64,000 nucleotides of DNA from Xanthomonas arboricola (GTDB lineage: Bacteria; Pseudomonadota; Gammaproteobacteria; Xanthomonadales; Xanthomonadaceae): positions 168,891-232,890 of the forward strand of contig NZ_QREM01000001.1 of the NCBI RefSeq assembly GCF_003353015.1, written 5' to 3'. The position numbers and the translations under genes are program-made. This document shows positions 18,885 to 28,280 of the stretch, in pieces; within the stretch, counting starts at the first letter, position 1; every line of letters begins with the position of its first letter. The notes beneath the pieces are model-generated. The model worked only from the letters and a program-made list of their open reading frames with translations. It was not told the DNA's origin and ran no database searches.

Positions 18885-20645
18885 TCAGCGGCCGCCGATC
18901 GCGACCTTCTGCTGCTCGTCCTGCGCCTGCTGCTGCGCACCCTGGCCGGCCAGCAGGCGCGCGCTGGTCTGCTCCAGCGTAGGGGCGGGCTGGCTCAGGT
19001 CCACCGCCGCCCGAAAGCCCGGCGTGGTCCCCATGACGAACGCCTTGCCGTCCTGCACGGTGACGTTCTGCAGCTTGTCTGCCGAATCGATCCCGTTCTG
19101 CTTGGCCTGCAGGGTGACGTGGGCCGCCGTCTCGTTGGAGATCATGCTCGGCAGCTTGCTGCGGATCGCGGTGTGCAAGGCATGGTCCGGGTGCGAGGCA
19201 TCGTCGAGCGACGGCCCCCTGTGCGCTGCAACCTGCGTCTCGCCGGCCTGCGTCCGTGCCTGTGCCGGCTGTGCGGACAGCGCGGCCTGCGTATTGCGGC
19301 CGACCACGCCATCGGCTTGCAGCCCGTGCTGCTTCTGGAACGCGATCACCGCCTCGCGCGTGTTGTCGCCAAAGCGGCCATCCTCGGCAAGCCGGTTGCC
19401 CTGCGCATCGCGCACGCCGAGCCGGTTGAGCTCCTGCTGCAGCTTGCCGACATCGCCGCCGTGTTCGCCATGACGCAGCGTGCCGTTGCCGGCCGGTGCC
19501 GCTGGCTGGGAGTGGCGAGCGCCCGCCGTCTGTCCATGCCCTTGGTTCCAGAACGTCTCCGGACTGGTCAGCTTGCCGTTGGCATCGCGCAGCTGGTAAT
19601 GCACATGCTGTGCGTACTGGCTGTTCCCGTTCGGGCCGCGTCCACCCATCGTGCCGATCGCATCGCCCGCGGACAGCGCCTGGCCCTCCTTCACCTTGAG
19701 TGCGTCCAGGTGCAGGATTTCGTGCGAGTTACCCTGCGCATCGCGAATCTTGACGGTGCCGTAGTTGCCGCCCGCAAACGTCACGGTTCCGGAGACCGGC
19801 GAATGCACCGTCGGGTGCTGCAGGTTGCGGCCTGTCTGGCCACCTTCATAGTTGAAATCTGTACCGCCGTGCGGCCCGCGGCTACCGCGGTGCTCGCCAT
19901 AATGCCCGGTGATGTGCGGATCGATGCGGCCTTGGCCAGGCAGCATGCGTTCCATCGTTTGCTGGAACGAGCTGGCTCCGGCCTGCTGAGTCGGCGCAGC
20001 GACTGGTGCTGCCTGCGGCACCGGCTGTCCGAGCTGGCCGTGTGCCAGGTTGTTCATCAGCTCTGGAGTGATATCGCGCTGCCAGCGGGCAAAGCGGTTC
20101 TCGCGGTCTGCCAAGCCATTCGGCGGATCGCCGCCGTTGATTGCAACGCCTGCCGCATGCGCGTCCTGCCTGGCGGCCTGCGGCACGTTGTTCTGCCAGT
20201 ACCAGGTCGCGATGCGGGATGCGTTTTCGGGTTGTGCAGCCAGATCCGGATGCGCGACCAGATCCAGGTTCAACGCTTCGCCGGCAGCACGATACTGATC
20301 CTTGCCGGTGAGCTGCATGTAACCGCGGCCACGGTACAGGTAGCCATCGCCTGGCTCGTTATTGCCCATGCGTCCGCCATACATCAATTCGGCCAGTTTT
20401 TCCGGTTGCCCGCGCAGGGCATCCAGGCGCGCCTGCTCCAGGGCCTCGGGACCCTCGCGCAGTGCGGAGCGCACCTTCGAACTCACCTGCGAGGATCCGT
20501 GCGTATAGCGGAACCCTTCTTCCAGGCGGTTGAGGCCCATCGACTCATGACCCACCTGGGCCATGAAGTTTGCCAGCTCCTTCGGCTGGGTAATGCCTGC
20601 TGCATAGGCTGATTGGAGCAGCCCTGTTTCACGATCGGTTGCCAT
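18885..20645 (-). CDS. X-Tfe-like antibacterial type IV secretion effector: GH19-like + M23 + PG-binding + XVIPCD
   Basis: 586 residues with four parts. Residues 1-190 resemble GH19 chitinase/lysozyme folds, with a catalytic Glu in QVGHESMGLNRLEE and YRGRGYMQLTGKDQY. Residues about 230-345 form a LytM/M23 zinc peptidase with HGGTDFN and HVHYQLRD. Residues about 370-440 are a peptidoglycan-binding_1 repeat (VGKLQQELNRLG, DGRFGDNTREAVIAFQKQHGLQADGVVG). The C-terminal 130 residues carry the XVIPCD features: DHALHTAIRSKLP and a Gln-rich end. XVIPCD is the secretion signal of the killing type IV system of Xanthomonas, so the protein should be injected into rival bacteria to cut glycan and peptide bonds. 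The start has AGGAG. No signal peptide. Confidence 0.9.
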   Translation of the reverse strand: MATDRETGLLQSAYAAGITQPKELANFMAQVGHESMGLNRLEEGFRYTHGSSQVSSKVRSALREGPEALEQARLDALRGQPEKLAELMYGGRMGNNEPGDGYLYRGRGYMQLTGKDQYRAAGEALNLDLVAHPDLAAQPENASRIATWYWQNNVPQAARQDAHAAGVAINGGDPPNGLADRENRFARWQRDITPELMNNLAHGQLGQPVPQAAPVAAPTQQAGASSFQQTMERMLPGQGRIDPHITGHYGEHRGSRGPHGGTDFNYEGGQTGRNLQHPTVHSPVSGTVTFAGGNYGTVKIRDAQGNSHEILHLDALKVKEGQALSAGDAIGTMGGRGPNGNSQYAQHVHYQLRDANGKLTSPETFWNQGHGQTAGARHSQPAAPAGNGTLRHGEHGGDVGKLQQELNRLGVRDAQGNRLAEDGRFGDNTREAVIAFQKQHGLQADGVVGRNTQAALSAQPAQARTQAGETQVAAHRGPSLDDASHPDHALHTAIRSKLPSMISNETAAHVTLQAKQNGIDSADKLQNVTVQDGKAFVMGTTPGFRAAVDLSQPAPTLEQTSARLLAGQGAQQQAQDEQQKVAIGGR

Positions 20646-20718
20646 GGTGTAACTCCTCATTGCTCAGCAACATGAAATAACGGACTCCATCCTTGTCCGT
20701 GCAAACCATTACTTCCGT

Positions 20719-21429
20719 TTAATTCGCTTTCTCGGCTGCGGCGTCGTCCAATGGCGCAGCTTTCTTCAATATGGAGGGATCGAAGTCCGGGAATGCCACC
20801 GTGCCGAAATCCTTGGCGGTCAATTCCAGGGTGTTGTGGTGTTCGGTCTCGGTATCGGACAGGTCACGCACCACCTTGTCCAGCAACCAGGTCTGCTTGT
20901 CCGGCGAATACCTGAAGGTGAAGTCGTCCGCCCAGCGCTCGCGCGATCCGCCGGAAATGGACACGGTGAACTGCCCGGTCTGGATGCGCGAAAAAGCATA
21001 CGGGTCGCCTGCCAGGCCGCCGCAGCGGGCGCAGGGAACAATCTCGCTGTTTTCGGCAGCCTTTTGCAGCGCACCATCGGCGGCCTGTGTCAGCAGCAGG
21101 ACCGTACGCGGCTGCCCCTCGCCAAGCTTTTCGGCACCGGTGGCCGGCGGGGAAATCACCACCAGCGCATCGGAGCGCCCCGCGCCAGTCAGGTCGCCAC
21201 GGATGGTCTCCAGCGCCTTCGATCCTGCCGGAATGAAGGAGTCTATCGTGCCCATAGGTACAGTCCCTTGTGTCGGTGATGCGGGGGGTGTTGCGGCAGG
21301 TGCGGACGACTGCGTCGCCGCGGTATCGGCAGCAGCCGTCGGCTGCTCGGTTGCACCGCCGGCCTGGGGGCCGTTACAGGCCGCAAGTACAACTGCCAAT
21401 GCAGGGCCGATCAATCGGAAAGGACGCAA
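20719..21429 (-). CDS. Lipoprotein, probable cognate immunity protein (X-Tfi)
   Basis: 236 residues, starting at a TTG at 21429 that follows AGGAG by six bases, giving a lipoprotein signal MRPFRLIGPALAVVLAAC. The body has VVISPPATGAEKLGEGQPRTVLLLTQ and FTVSISGGSRERWADDFTFRYSP, a beta-rich pattern like known periplasmic X-Tfi lipoproteins. It is the gene immediately before the effector (73-base gap, same strand), which is the expected place for its inhibitor. The immunity role is inferred from position and localisation. Confidence 0.72.
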   Translation of the reverse strand: MRPFRLIGPALAVVLAACNGPQAGGATEQPTAAADTAATQSSAPAATPPASPTQGTVPMGTIDSFIPAGSKALETIRGDLTGAGRSDALVVISPPATGAEKLGEGQPRTVLLLTQAADGALQKAAENSEIVPCARCGGLAGDPYAFSRIQTGQFTVSISGGSRERWADDFTFRYSPDKQTWLLDKVVRDLSDTETEHHNTLELTAKDFGTVAFPDFDPSILKKAAPLDDAAAEKAN

Positions 21430-21488
21430 GGTTATCTCCTGGAACGTTGGCAGGTACGCCATGGACGGCGCTGCCGCTGGCGCGCAGA

Positions 21489-21995
21489 TTACAGGGATTG
21501 GTCGTCTACCTTGACCAGCGTCCAGCATGGGCGCTGCGCGAAGTGGTAGACCTGTTGATCGCCGGTGTCCGGCGTGCGGACCAGCACCTGGCGGCCATCG
21601 GCTTCTTCGGAAATCGTGACTTCGCGGCCGCCATTGCGGGCTGCCTCAAGGTTCGGGATGACAGGCCATTCGACGTCGGCCAGCGCAACCGTACGGGTGA
21701 CCGGCGCCGGCTCGGGCTGTGCATCCGGGTCGAGTTGAATCATCGTGAGCGGATCGGCCGTGGCCTTTTCCTGCACCGCGATGTCTGCACTGAAGCTTTT
21801 CAGAAACGCAGAGAAGTCAGTGGTAGGGCAGGTCGCCGCCTGAGCAGCTGTTGCCGGAACGGAGGCAGGTGTCGAAGCTGCAGGTGTGGCGGTTGCAGCA
21901 GGCGTTGCAGCGCCGGCCGGTGCTGCTTGCGGCTTGCAGGCAACCAGCGCCAGGCTCAGGACGAGCGCGTGCAGGGACGTTCGGAAAAGGGCCAA
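21489..21995 (-). CDS. Small lipoprotein in the X-Tfe operon
   Basis: 168 residues from a TTG at 21995, five bases after AGGAGG; signal MALFRTSLHALVLSLALVAC, then an Ala/Pro-rich linker and a small domain ending VRTPDTGDQQVYHFAQRPCWTLVKVDDQSL. 59 bases before the putative immunity gene. The family is not recognised with certainty. Because the effector has two different hydrolase domains, this could be a second immunity protein or an accessory factor; both ideas are inference. Confidence 0.6.
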   Translation of the reverse strand: MALFRTSLHALVLSLALVACKPQAAPAGAATPAATATPAASTPASVPATAAQAATCPTTDFSAFLKSFSADIAVQEKATADPLTMIQLDPDAQPEPAPVTRTVALADVEWPVIPNLEAARNGGREVTISEEADGRQVLVRTPDTGDQQVYHFAQRPCWTLVKVDDQSL

Positions 21996-22278
21996 GGGAT
22001 CCTCCTGATCATAACGGGGCAACTGGAGCGCGGCGGGATGTTATCTGCGCACTGCGTGCAAATGTGTGAAGGCGTGCGGAGTCGATGGCCAGGCAACCGG
22101 CCGGCGTGCAGCAGGGCGGACCCCCGGGAGGCCAACCAGTCTGCGTGCCCGGCGCTCGGGGACGTCCTCTGCCGTGTTGCCGTCGACACAAGTCAGGCCG
22201 TCTGCATCGCGCCCGGGTGAGGGCGATATCAAGTCGATCGGGGTTTGCCCGGAGAGCTACCCGGTTTACCGCGGGCGA

Positions 22279-22959
22279 CTATATCCCGTTTGAAAACACC
22301 TCGAGTGCATCCGCGCCCACCCATCCCTGCGCGCAGTCACCGACGTACGTGCCGGGCGCGGCGGGATGGCAGCGATCGCCAGTGGCGGGCGTGGAGCGTT
22401 GGATCGGCCGGTCGCCATAGGTCCCGCATGCCAGGTTGTTCCTGCATTGGGCGACACTGTCTGCAGGGATTGCGATGACGTAGTAATACAGCGGGTTCTG
22501 TCCGGCGCGACCGATCGCTTGGATGCACACGAGCTGGCCCTGCGCCAGCCTGGCTCTGGCAACCGCGCCACTGCCAGTGGTCGGCACCGCATCAAGTGCA
22601 TCCACCCCGTTTGCCTGCGCCACGCCGGCAAAGAAGCCCGCGTTGCCACATGCAGGCGAGAGCGCGACGTCATAGAAATCGCCGGCATCGACATTTCCGG
22701 CCGTGCAGCCTTTTGCCATGTCCGCATCGGCGCACTGCACGCCGCTGGCCTGCAGTAACGTCGCGAGCCGGGCATTGTCCGAAGCGCCAGCAGCAGCGGT
22801 GGCATGTGCTGCTGCAGACGCCGATGCCGTGGATGTGATTGGCGGTGCGGCAGGCGCTGCCGATTCGCCGGCGCTGCACGCGCTTGCTGCAAGCAGCACG
22901 GGCAGGAGGGCGTTGCGCAACATCGGCAATCTGCGCGAGGAAGAACAGGAGAGAGCCAT
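22279..22959 (-). CDS. Lipoprotein of unknown function
   Basis: 226 residues. Signal with lipobox LLAASAC (start at 22959, ribosome site AAGGAAG), an Ala-rich linker, then a Cys-containing domain (GVQCADADMAKGC, LSPACGNAGF, QLVCIQAIG, CRNNLACGTYGD, RCHPAAPGTYVGDC). About eight cysteines after the lipobox suggest several disulfides in the periplasm. 283 bases separate it from the next lipoprotein, so membership in the effector operon is uncertain. Confidence 0.6.
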   Translation of the reverse strand: MALSCSSSRRLPMLRNALLPVLLAASACSAGESAAPAAPPITSTASASAAAHATAAAGASDNARLATLLQASGVQCADADMAKGCTAGNVDAGDFYDVALSPACGNAGFFAGVAQANGVDALDAVPTTGSGAVARARLAQGQLVCIQAIGRAGQNPLYYYVIAIPADSVAQCRNNLACGTYGDRPIQRSTPATGDRCHPAAPGTYVGDCAQGWVGADALEVFSNGI

Positions 22960-23077
22960 TGCGACTTCCTTGGACAATGGATGGTGTCGGGTGCGTGCTT
23001 CGGCGCTCGATAACGAGCGCCGGCCGCCAGTGCTGCTTTGGCGCAGCGTCAAAGCCCCGAGTGCGGGGCCTTGAAGA

Positions 23078-24004
23078 TCAATCAACCGAAATACCCGCCA
23101 ACCGCTGCAATGCCTCGGCATATTTTGCGCGCGTGCGTTCGATCACGTCTGCCGGCAGGCTGGGGCCGGGGGCGGTCTTGCCCCAGTCCAGGGTTTCCAG
23201 ATAGTCGCGCACGAACTGCTTGTCGTAGCTGGGCGGGCTGGTGCCCAGTTCGTACTGGTCGGCCGGCCAGTAACGCGACGAGTCCGGGGTCAGCATCTCG
23301 TCCATGATGTACAGGCGGCCATCGGCATCGGTACCGAATTCGAACTTGGTATCGGCCAGCAGGATGCCGCGTTCGGCGGCGAAGTCGGCGGCGAAGCGAT
23401 AGATGCGCAAGGTGGCATCGCGGACGCGTTCGGCAAGCTCGGCGCCGACGGTCATGACCATCGCGTCGAAGTCGATGTTTTCGTCATGGTCGCCGACTGC
23501 GGCCTTGGTCGACGGGGTAAAGATCGGCTCGGGCAGTTTCTCGGCCTGGCGCAGGCCGTCGGGCAGTTCGATGCCGCTGATCTTGCCGGTGCGCTGGTAA
23601 TCCTTCCAGCCGCTGCCGATCAGGTAGCCGCGTGCGATCGCTTCCACCGGCACCGGCTTGAGCTTGCGCGTGACCACCGCGCGCCTGGCATACAGCGCCG
23701 GGTCCACGCCGTCGGGCAGCACCTGCTCGACGGTGATGTCGACCAGGTGGTTGGGCATCAGGTGTTCGGTCTTGTGGAACCAGAAGTTGGACACCTGGCA
23801 CAGCATCTCGCCCTTGCCGGGGATCGGGTCGGGCAGCACCACGTCGAACGCGGACAGGCGGTCGGTCGCCACCATCAACAGATAGTCGCCCGGGGGCGCA
23901 TCGGCGGGCAGGCGCTCGCGGGGAATGTCGAAGACATCGCGGACCTTGCCACGGTGACGCAACGGCAGGCCGGGCAGATCGGATTGCAACAGCGTGGTCG
24001 ACAC
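23078..24004 (-). CDS. purC: Phosphoribosylaminoimidazole-succinocarboxamide synthase
   Basis: SAICAR synthetase of purine biosynthesis: joins CAIR and aspartate with ATP. 308 residues starting [25 protein letters not shown]. The GTG at 24004 is preferred because AGGAG is five bases upstream; the GTG at 24010 overlaps that site. Family motifs are visible: [38 protein letters not shown], and [23 protein letters not shown]. This is the longer eukaryote-like form found in xanthomonads. Confidence 0.97.
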   Translation of the reverse strand: MSTTLLQSDLPGLPLRHRGKVRDVFDIPRERLPADAPPGDYLLMVATDRLSAFDVVLPDPIPGKGEMLCQVSNFWFHKTEHLMPNHLVDITVEQVLPDGVDPALYARRAVVTRKLKPVPVEAIARGYLIGSGWKDYQRTGKISGIELPDGLRQAEKLPEPIFTPSTKAAVGDHDENIDFDAMVMTVGAELAERVRDATLRIYRFAADFAAERGILLADTKFEFGTDADGRLYIMDEMLTPDSSRYWPADQYELGTSPPSYDKQFVRDYLETLDWGKTAPGPSLPADVIERTRAKYAEALQRLAGISVD

Positions 24005-24212
24005 AGGCACTCCTAAGGACGTCGCAATGACGCTGTCCCCGGGACCCGGCGGGCCCGCGGGTGGGCAGCGGGCCGCGTAGTGTACGGCGCTTCGCTGCGC
24101 GCCGCTGGATTTATTGGAGCCCGCCTGCAGGCCGGCGTGCAGGCCGCGTCAGCCAAGCCGGGCGGGCGTTCGGGTAAGATCGCCAGCCCGCCTTCCCGCC
24201 CCCCGATCGCCC

Positions 24213-24542
24213 ATGTCCTGGTATGGAAAACTGCTCGGCGCACTGGCCGGCGCCCTGCTGTTCCGCGGCGCGCCGGTGGTCGGGCTGATGATCGGCCTGG
24301 CGATCGGGCATGCGGTGGACGCCGGCTGGTTCAAGCGCCGCGCCGACAACCCGTACGAAGCGCTGGGACTGGAGCCGGACGCCACCACGGCTGAGATCGA
24401 CCTGGCCTATCGCCGGCTGATGTCGCGCTACCACCCGGACAAGGTGGCCAACGCCGAGCCGGAAGCACGCCGCCAGGCGGAGAAGAAGGCCAGCCAGATC
24501 AATGCGGCCTACGACCGGATCCAGCGCCTGCGCAAACGCTGA
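24213..24542 (+). CDS. Membrane-anchored J-domain protein (DjlA-like, short)
   Basis: 109 residues. A hydrophobic N-terminal segment (LLGALAGALLFRGAPVVGLMIGLAIGHAV) leads into a C-terminal J domain (NPYEALGLEPDATTAEIDLAYRRLMSRYHPDKV) with the HPD motif needed to stimulate DnaK ATPase. The layout resembles a DjlA with the central domain missing. The start at 24213 gives the membrane segment; the frame is open further upstream but lacks support. Confidence 0.85.
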   Translation: MSWYGKLLGALAGALLFRGAPVVGLMIGLAIGHAVDAGWFKRRADNPYEALGLEPDATTAEIDLAYRRLMSRYHPDKVANAEPEARRQAEKKASQINAAYDRIQRLRKR

Positions 24543-24617
24543 TCCAGCCGCCGCGCTCTGGTATCGGTGCCAGGCGGGACAGCGCCCGGTGCCAGGAGCG
24601 GCATCGGCGCAGCAATC

Positions 24618-24647
24618 AAAAACGCCCGACCCATTGCGGGTCGGGCG
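24618..24647 (-). terminator. Intrinsic terminator of the beta-barrel gene
   Basis: Stem CGCCCGACCC (24623-24632), loop ATTGC, GGGTCGGGCG (24638-24647). On the minus strand the stem is followed by TTTTTGATT. It lies 21 bases after the stop at 24669. Confidence 0.9.
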
Positions 24648-24668
24648 CGCTCACTCAGACGCCGGAAC

Positions 24669-25508
24669 TCAGAAGCGATAGGTCGCCGTCAGGCGCACCG
24701 CATTCGACGAGAAGTCCGTGTCGGTGCGGCGCAGATCGGTACCGGCCGGATTGACGCGCAGGAACGGGTTGGTGGCCGGTGCGGTACCCGGCCCCACGCG
24801 CACGCGGGTGTCTTCATCCTCCAGGCGGGTGAACAGGTATTCCACACCCACCGAGACGTTGTCGCTCAAGCGGCGCTGCAGGCCAATACCGGCCTGATAG
24901 CCATCGGCGCTGTCGCCGCCGCTGCTGGTGAAGCTGTTGGCGGTGTTGCTGCTGGAGAAGCTGTGGTCGAACTCGCCGCGTGCCACGCCGGCGGTGAAAT
25001 AGGCCAGGTAGTCGCCCTGCGCGCCGAAGGCATAGCCGATACGGCCGCGCAGGGCAGCGGTGCGGTTGAGCTGGCGGGTGAAGGTGTAGAACGCCGGGGT
25101 GGTGCTGAAGGCGCTGACGCTGTCGCGCAGGTCGTTGCGGGTGTATTCGGCGACCACGCCGTAGACCCAGTTGCCGGCCTGCCAGTCGTAGCCCAGCCGC
25201 GCACCGTATTCGGCGCCGCCCTTGTCCTTGCTGCAGCCGCTGGCCGGAGTGCGTCCGGCCGCCGCGCCGCCGCAGAACCCGGGCGAGAAGGCATCGGCAC
25301 CGGTCGGGGTGCTGACCTGGTCGCCATCGCGGCCGTCCAGGTTGGTGTCGAAGCCGAAGCGGCCGCCGGAAACGCCACTGACGTCGGCACCGCCGACATT
25401 GGCGCCGATCGAGAAACCTGACCAGTCGGCCGGGCCGGTCTGTGCCCAGGCGGACGGGGCCAGGGCCATCAAAACAAGCGCAGCGGAGGCGAGCGGGGTG
25501 GTCTTCAT
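24669..25508 (-). CDS. Outer-membrane beta-barrel (Omp25/31-like porin family) protein
   Basis: 279 residues with a clear signal peptide (MKTTPLASAALVLMALAPSAWA) and a series of amphipathic strands: DWSGFSIGANVGG, YGARLGYDWQAGNWVYGVVAEY, RGRIGYAFGAQGDYLAYFTAG, VSVGVEYLFTRL, ending VRLTATYRF. The terminal Phe is the usual Bam recognition residue. Two Cys residues lie in an extracellular loop (FCGG, SGCSKD). The Omp25/31-like assignment rests on pattern only; the role is probably structural or adhesive. Confidence 0.82.
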   Translation of the reverse strand: MKTTPLASAALVLMALAPSAWAQTGPADWSGFSIGANVGGADVSGVSGGRFGFDTNLDGRDGDQVSTPTGADAFSPGFCGGAAAGRTPASGCSKDKGGAEYGARLGYDWQAGNWVYGVVAEYTRNDLRDSVSAFSTTPAFYTFTRQLNRTAALRGRIGYAFGAQGDYLAYFTAGVARGEFDHSFSSSNTANSFTSSGGDSADGYQAGIGLQRRLSDNVSVGVEYLFTRLEDEDTRVRVGPGTAPATNPFLRVNPAGTDLRRTDTDFSSNAVRLTATYRF

Positions 25509-25630
25509 AAGGTGTCCTTGGCGAAAGGGCGCAGTGCGCCGGTCAGGTGCATACGCAGGCGGGACCGCCGCGGATGCACTGGCTTTGCGCGCCTGCGACA
25601 ATGTGTTTTCCGTTCCTTGACGAGCTGCCC

Positions 25631-26302
25631 ATGCAACCGACGGCGATTGCCCCGTCCATCCTGTCCGCCGATTTCGCCCGCCTGGGCGAGGAAGTGGACA
25701 ATGTCCTGAAGGCCGGCGCCGACTGGGTGCACTTCGACGTGATGGACAACCATTACGTGCCCAACCTCACCATCGGCCCGATGGTGTGCCAGGCGCTGCG
25801 CAAGCACGGCATCGTCGCGCCGATCGACGTGCACCTGATGGTCGAGCCGGTGGACCGCATCGTGCCGGACTTCGCCGAGGCCGGCGCCACCACCATCAGC
25901 TTCCATCCCGAAGCCAGCCGCCATGTGCACCGCACGATCCAGCTGATCAAGTCGCACGGCTGCCAGGCCGGCCTGGTGCTCAACCCGGCCACCCCGGTGG
26001 ACATCCTGGACTGGGTACTGCCCGAGCTGGATCTGGTGCTGGTGATGTCGGTCAACCCCGGCTTCGGCGGCCAGGCCTTCATTCCCTCGGCGCTGGACAA
26101 GTTGCGCGCCATCCGCAAGAAGATCGACGCGCTCGGCAAGCCCATCCGGCTGGAGATCGACGGCGGGGTCAAGGCCGACAACATCGGCGCGATCGCTGCG
26201 GCCGGTGCCGACACCTTTGTCGCCGGCTCGGCGATCTTCAACGCGCCCGACTATGCGCAGGTGATCGCGCAGATGCGCGCGGCGGTGGACGCGGTGCGAT
26301 GA
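25631..26302 (+). CDS. rpe: Ribulose-phosphate 3-epimerase
   Basis: Interconverts ribulose-5-phosphate and xylulose-5-phosphate in the pentose phosphate pathway; a TIM-barrel metal enzyme. 223 residues from the ATG at 25631 ([21 protein letters not shown]). Conserved motifs: [36 protein letters not shown], and [12 protein letters not shown] with the catalytic Asp. Its TGA overlaps the ATG of the acetyltransferase gene. Confidence 0.97.
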   Translation: MQPTAIAPSILSADFARLGEEVDNVLKAGADWVHFDVMDNHYVPNLTIGPMVCQALRKHGIVAPIDVHLMVEPVDRIVPDFAEAGATTISFHPEASRHVHRTIQLIKSHGCQAGLVLNPATPVDILDWVLPELDLVLVMSVNPGFGGQAFIPSALDKLRAIRKKIDALGKPIRLEIDGGVKADNIGAIAAAGADTFVAGSAIFNAPDYAQVIAQMRAAVDAVR

Positions 26303-26790
26303 GCGCGCCCACGCTGCAGATCCGCGCTGCCACGCCCGACGATGTGGCGCTGCTGCACGAACTGATCACCGCATTGGCGGTGTACGAGCGCGAGCCCGAT
26401 GCGGTCAAGGCCAGCCCGGAGGACCTGCGCGCCAGCCTGTTCGGCGCCGGCGCCACTGCGCATGCACTGATCTGCGAGCAGGATGGCCAGGCGCTGGGAT
26501 TTGCGGTGTATTTCTTCAACTACTCGACCTGGCTCGGCCGCAACGGCCTGTATCTGGAAGACCTGTTCGTGCGTCCGCAGGCGCGCGGGCAGGGCGCCGG
26601 CCTGGCCTTGCTGCGGCATCTGGCCCGGTTGGCGGTGCAGCGTGGCTGCGGGCGTTTCGAATGGTCGGTACTGGACTGGAACCAGCCGGCCATCGACTTC
26701 TACCAGGCGGCCGGTGCGCGCCCGATGGACGGCTGGACGGTCTACCGGCTCGACGGCGAGCGCCTGGCCGCCTTCGCCGCTGGCGCCTGA
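26299..26790 (+). CDS. GNAT family N-acetyltransferase (diamine acetyltransferase-like)
   Basis: 163 residues. The acetyl-CoA loop appears as [27 protein letters not shown], and [20 protein letters not shown] matches the SAT1/thialysine acetyltransferase branch; the C-terminal [20 protein letters not shown] is also typical. The ATG overlaps the rpe stop (ATGA), so translation is coupled. The substrate is probably a polyamine or amine; not certain. Confidence 0.9.
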   Translation: MSAPTLQIRAATPDDVALLHELITALAVYEREPDAVKASPEDLRASLFGAGATAHALICEQDGQALGFAVYFFNYSTWLGRNGLYLEDLFVRPQARGQGAGLALLRHLARLAVQRGCGRFEWSVLDWNQPAIDFYQAAGARPMDGWTVYRLDGERLAAFAAGA

Positions 26791-26825
26791 GCGCGGCCTG
26801 CCGCGCCGCCGTGGCACGCAAAGAG

Positions 26826-26851
26826 AAGGCCGCCCCCAGGGGAGCGGCCTT
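26826..26851 (+). terminator. Strong GC-rich hairpin after the acetyltransferase gene
   Basis: AAGGCCGC (26826-26833) pairs with GCGGCCTT (26844-26851), with inner CCCC/GGGG pairing around one A. No downstream T run, so termination on its own is not assured. It lies 35 bases after the stop. Confidence 0.55.
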
Positions 26852-27023
26852 CAGGAAAATTGGAGGCTGATCCTGCCTCCGCCCGTCGTCCCTGCTATGG
26901 CCTTCCACTCTCCGGGTCGTCGGTGACAGGCCGATGACAGCCCGGCGACGCTGCGTATTCACGAGGCACGCAGCGGGCCGCTGCTAGCCTGCGGCCACCA
27001 CCCTCACAGCATTGGCAGCGTGC

Positions 27024-27953
27024 ATGGCCGCGTCCCACTGGCGTCTGATCCTCAACGGCAAGTCCACCGACAACCCGGACCTGCGTGAGGCGGTGGAAAC
27101 GCTGCGCACGCGCGGCATCCAGCTCGAGGTGCGGGTCACCTGGGAAGATGGCGATGCCGAGCGCTATGTCGGCGAAGCGGTTGCCGACGGCGCCCACACC
27201 GTGGTCGCGGCCGGGGGCGATGGCACCTTGAGCGAAGTGGCGGCCGCGCTGGCGCATCACACGGCCGACGCCGCCACGCTGCCGTCGCTGGGCCTGGTGC
27301 CGCTGGGGACCGCCAACGACTTCGCCACCGCCGCCAACCTGCCGATCGAGCCGCTCGCTGCGTTGACGCTGATCGCCGAGCGCCCCGCCGAGCCGATCGA
27401 CCTGCTGCGCATCGACGCCGAGCACGGCCCGCACTGGTGCGCCAACGTCGCCAGTGGCGGGTTCGGCACCCAGGTCACCGTTGAAACCGACGAAGGCCTG
27501 AAGAAGATGCTCGGTGGCCTGGCGTATCTGATCACCGGCATGTCGCGGCTGGGCCGGATCGACCCGATCAGCGCCCGCTTCAGCGGTCCGGACTTCCGTT
27601 GGGAAGGCGAGTTCATTGCACTTGGCCTGGGCAACGGACGCCAGGCCGGCGGCGGCCAGGCGCTGTGTCCGGAGGCCCTGATCGACGACGGCCTGCTCGA
27701 CGTCACCATCGTGCCCGCGCTCAACGGCGAGGTGGCCGCCACCCTCGGTACCCTGGTCACCGGCGGCAAGCAGGCCGCGCTGGAGCGTGTGGCCGTGCGC
27801 GCGCGGCTGCCGTGGCTGGAGATCGTCTCGCATCAGCCGCTGACCTTGAACCTGGATGGCGAACCGGAGACCTCGCTGCATTTCCGCATCGAATGCGTGC
27901 CGGCGCGGTTGCGGATGCATTTGCCGGTGGAGTGCCCGTTGCGGAGCGTTTGA
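27024..27953 (+). CDS. yegS: Lipid kinase of the diacylglycerol kinase catalytic family
   Basis: 309 residues. The N-terminal kinase region has the ATP-binding motif [15 protein letters not shown], then [14 protein letters not shown] and the C-terminal [18 protein letters not shown]. This is the YegS branch, which phosphorylates lipid substrates such as phosphatidylglycerol in vitro. The ATG at 27024 is chosen over a TTG at 27012. Single gene; the trpE leader region follows. Confidence 0.93.
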   Translation: MAASHWRLILNGKSTDNPDLREAVETLRTRGIQLEVRVTWEDGDAERYVGEAVADGAHTVVAAGGDGTLSEVAAALAHHTADAATLPSLGLVPLGTANDFATAANLPIEPLAALTLIAERPAEPIDLLRIDAEHGPHWCANVASGGFGTQVTVETDEGLKKMLGGLAYLITGMSRLGRIDPISARFSGPDFRWEGEFIALGLGNGRQAGGGQALCPEALIDDGLLDVTIVPALNGEVAATLGTLVTGGKQAALERVAVRARLPWLEIVSHQPLTLNLDGEPETSLHFRIECVPARLRMHLPVECPLRSV

Positions 27954-28121
27954 GCGCTGGGAATGGGGAATCGGGAATCGGGATTGGGGAATCGGAAGCG
28001 CGATGCGCGTGGTGTTGCGGGTGCTGGAGGTCGGCGTGTACGACACCAGTGCGGACTGGCCCGGCTTTGCGGTTTGCGCGGCTTTGGCCTCGCGCCTGCT
28101 GCCCTTGCGCGGCAGTTGCGC

Positions 28122-28136
28122 TACAGTAGCGGCGTG
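28122..28136 (+). promoter_or_regulatory. Candidate -10 and start of the trp leader transcript
   Basis: TACAGT at 28122-28127 reads as a -10 element, and CTGCCC (28099-28104) is a weak -35 at 17-bp spacing. A start about seven bases after the -10 would fall on the GTG of the leader peptide, which would make it leaderless. Inference only. Confidence 0.35.
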
Positions 28137-28280
28137 TCCCGCCTGACGACTTCACGCTCCTTCTCTTCCGCTCGCCGCTGGTGGCGATGGTGGCCCGTTG
28201 CCGTCGTCCGCCCCGCCACAGAGTCCCGGAAGGAAAGTCGTCTTGATCACTGCAGAGCAGTTCCAGCGCCAGGCCGCTGA
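28134..28280 (+). CDS. trpL: Candidate trp leader peptide with four Trp codons (WWRWW)
   Basis: A GTG-started frame reads [21 protein letters not shown] and continues in frame past the trpE start, ending at 28280 after 48 residues. Four of five consecutive codons (28179-28193) are TGG, which is very unlikely by chance directly before trpE. The Trp codons lie in GGCGATGG, which can pair with CCGTCGTC downstream, and GTGGCG can pair with CGCCAC. No T-run terminator is seen between the codons and the trpE start about 50 bases later, so control may act on trpE translation rather than by classical attenuation. No ribosome site precedes the GTG. Confidence 0.62.
   Translation: MSRLTTSRSFSSARRWWRWWPVAVVRPATESRKESRLDHCRAVPAPGR

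Noticed and set aside
26516..28046. Minus-strand frames opposite the GNAT and lipid kinase genes
   Set aside because: Antisense shadows without motifs. The plus-strand genes have clear family signatures.
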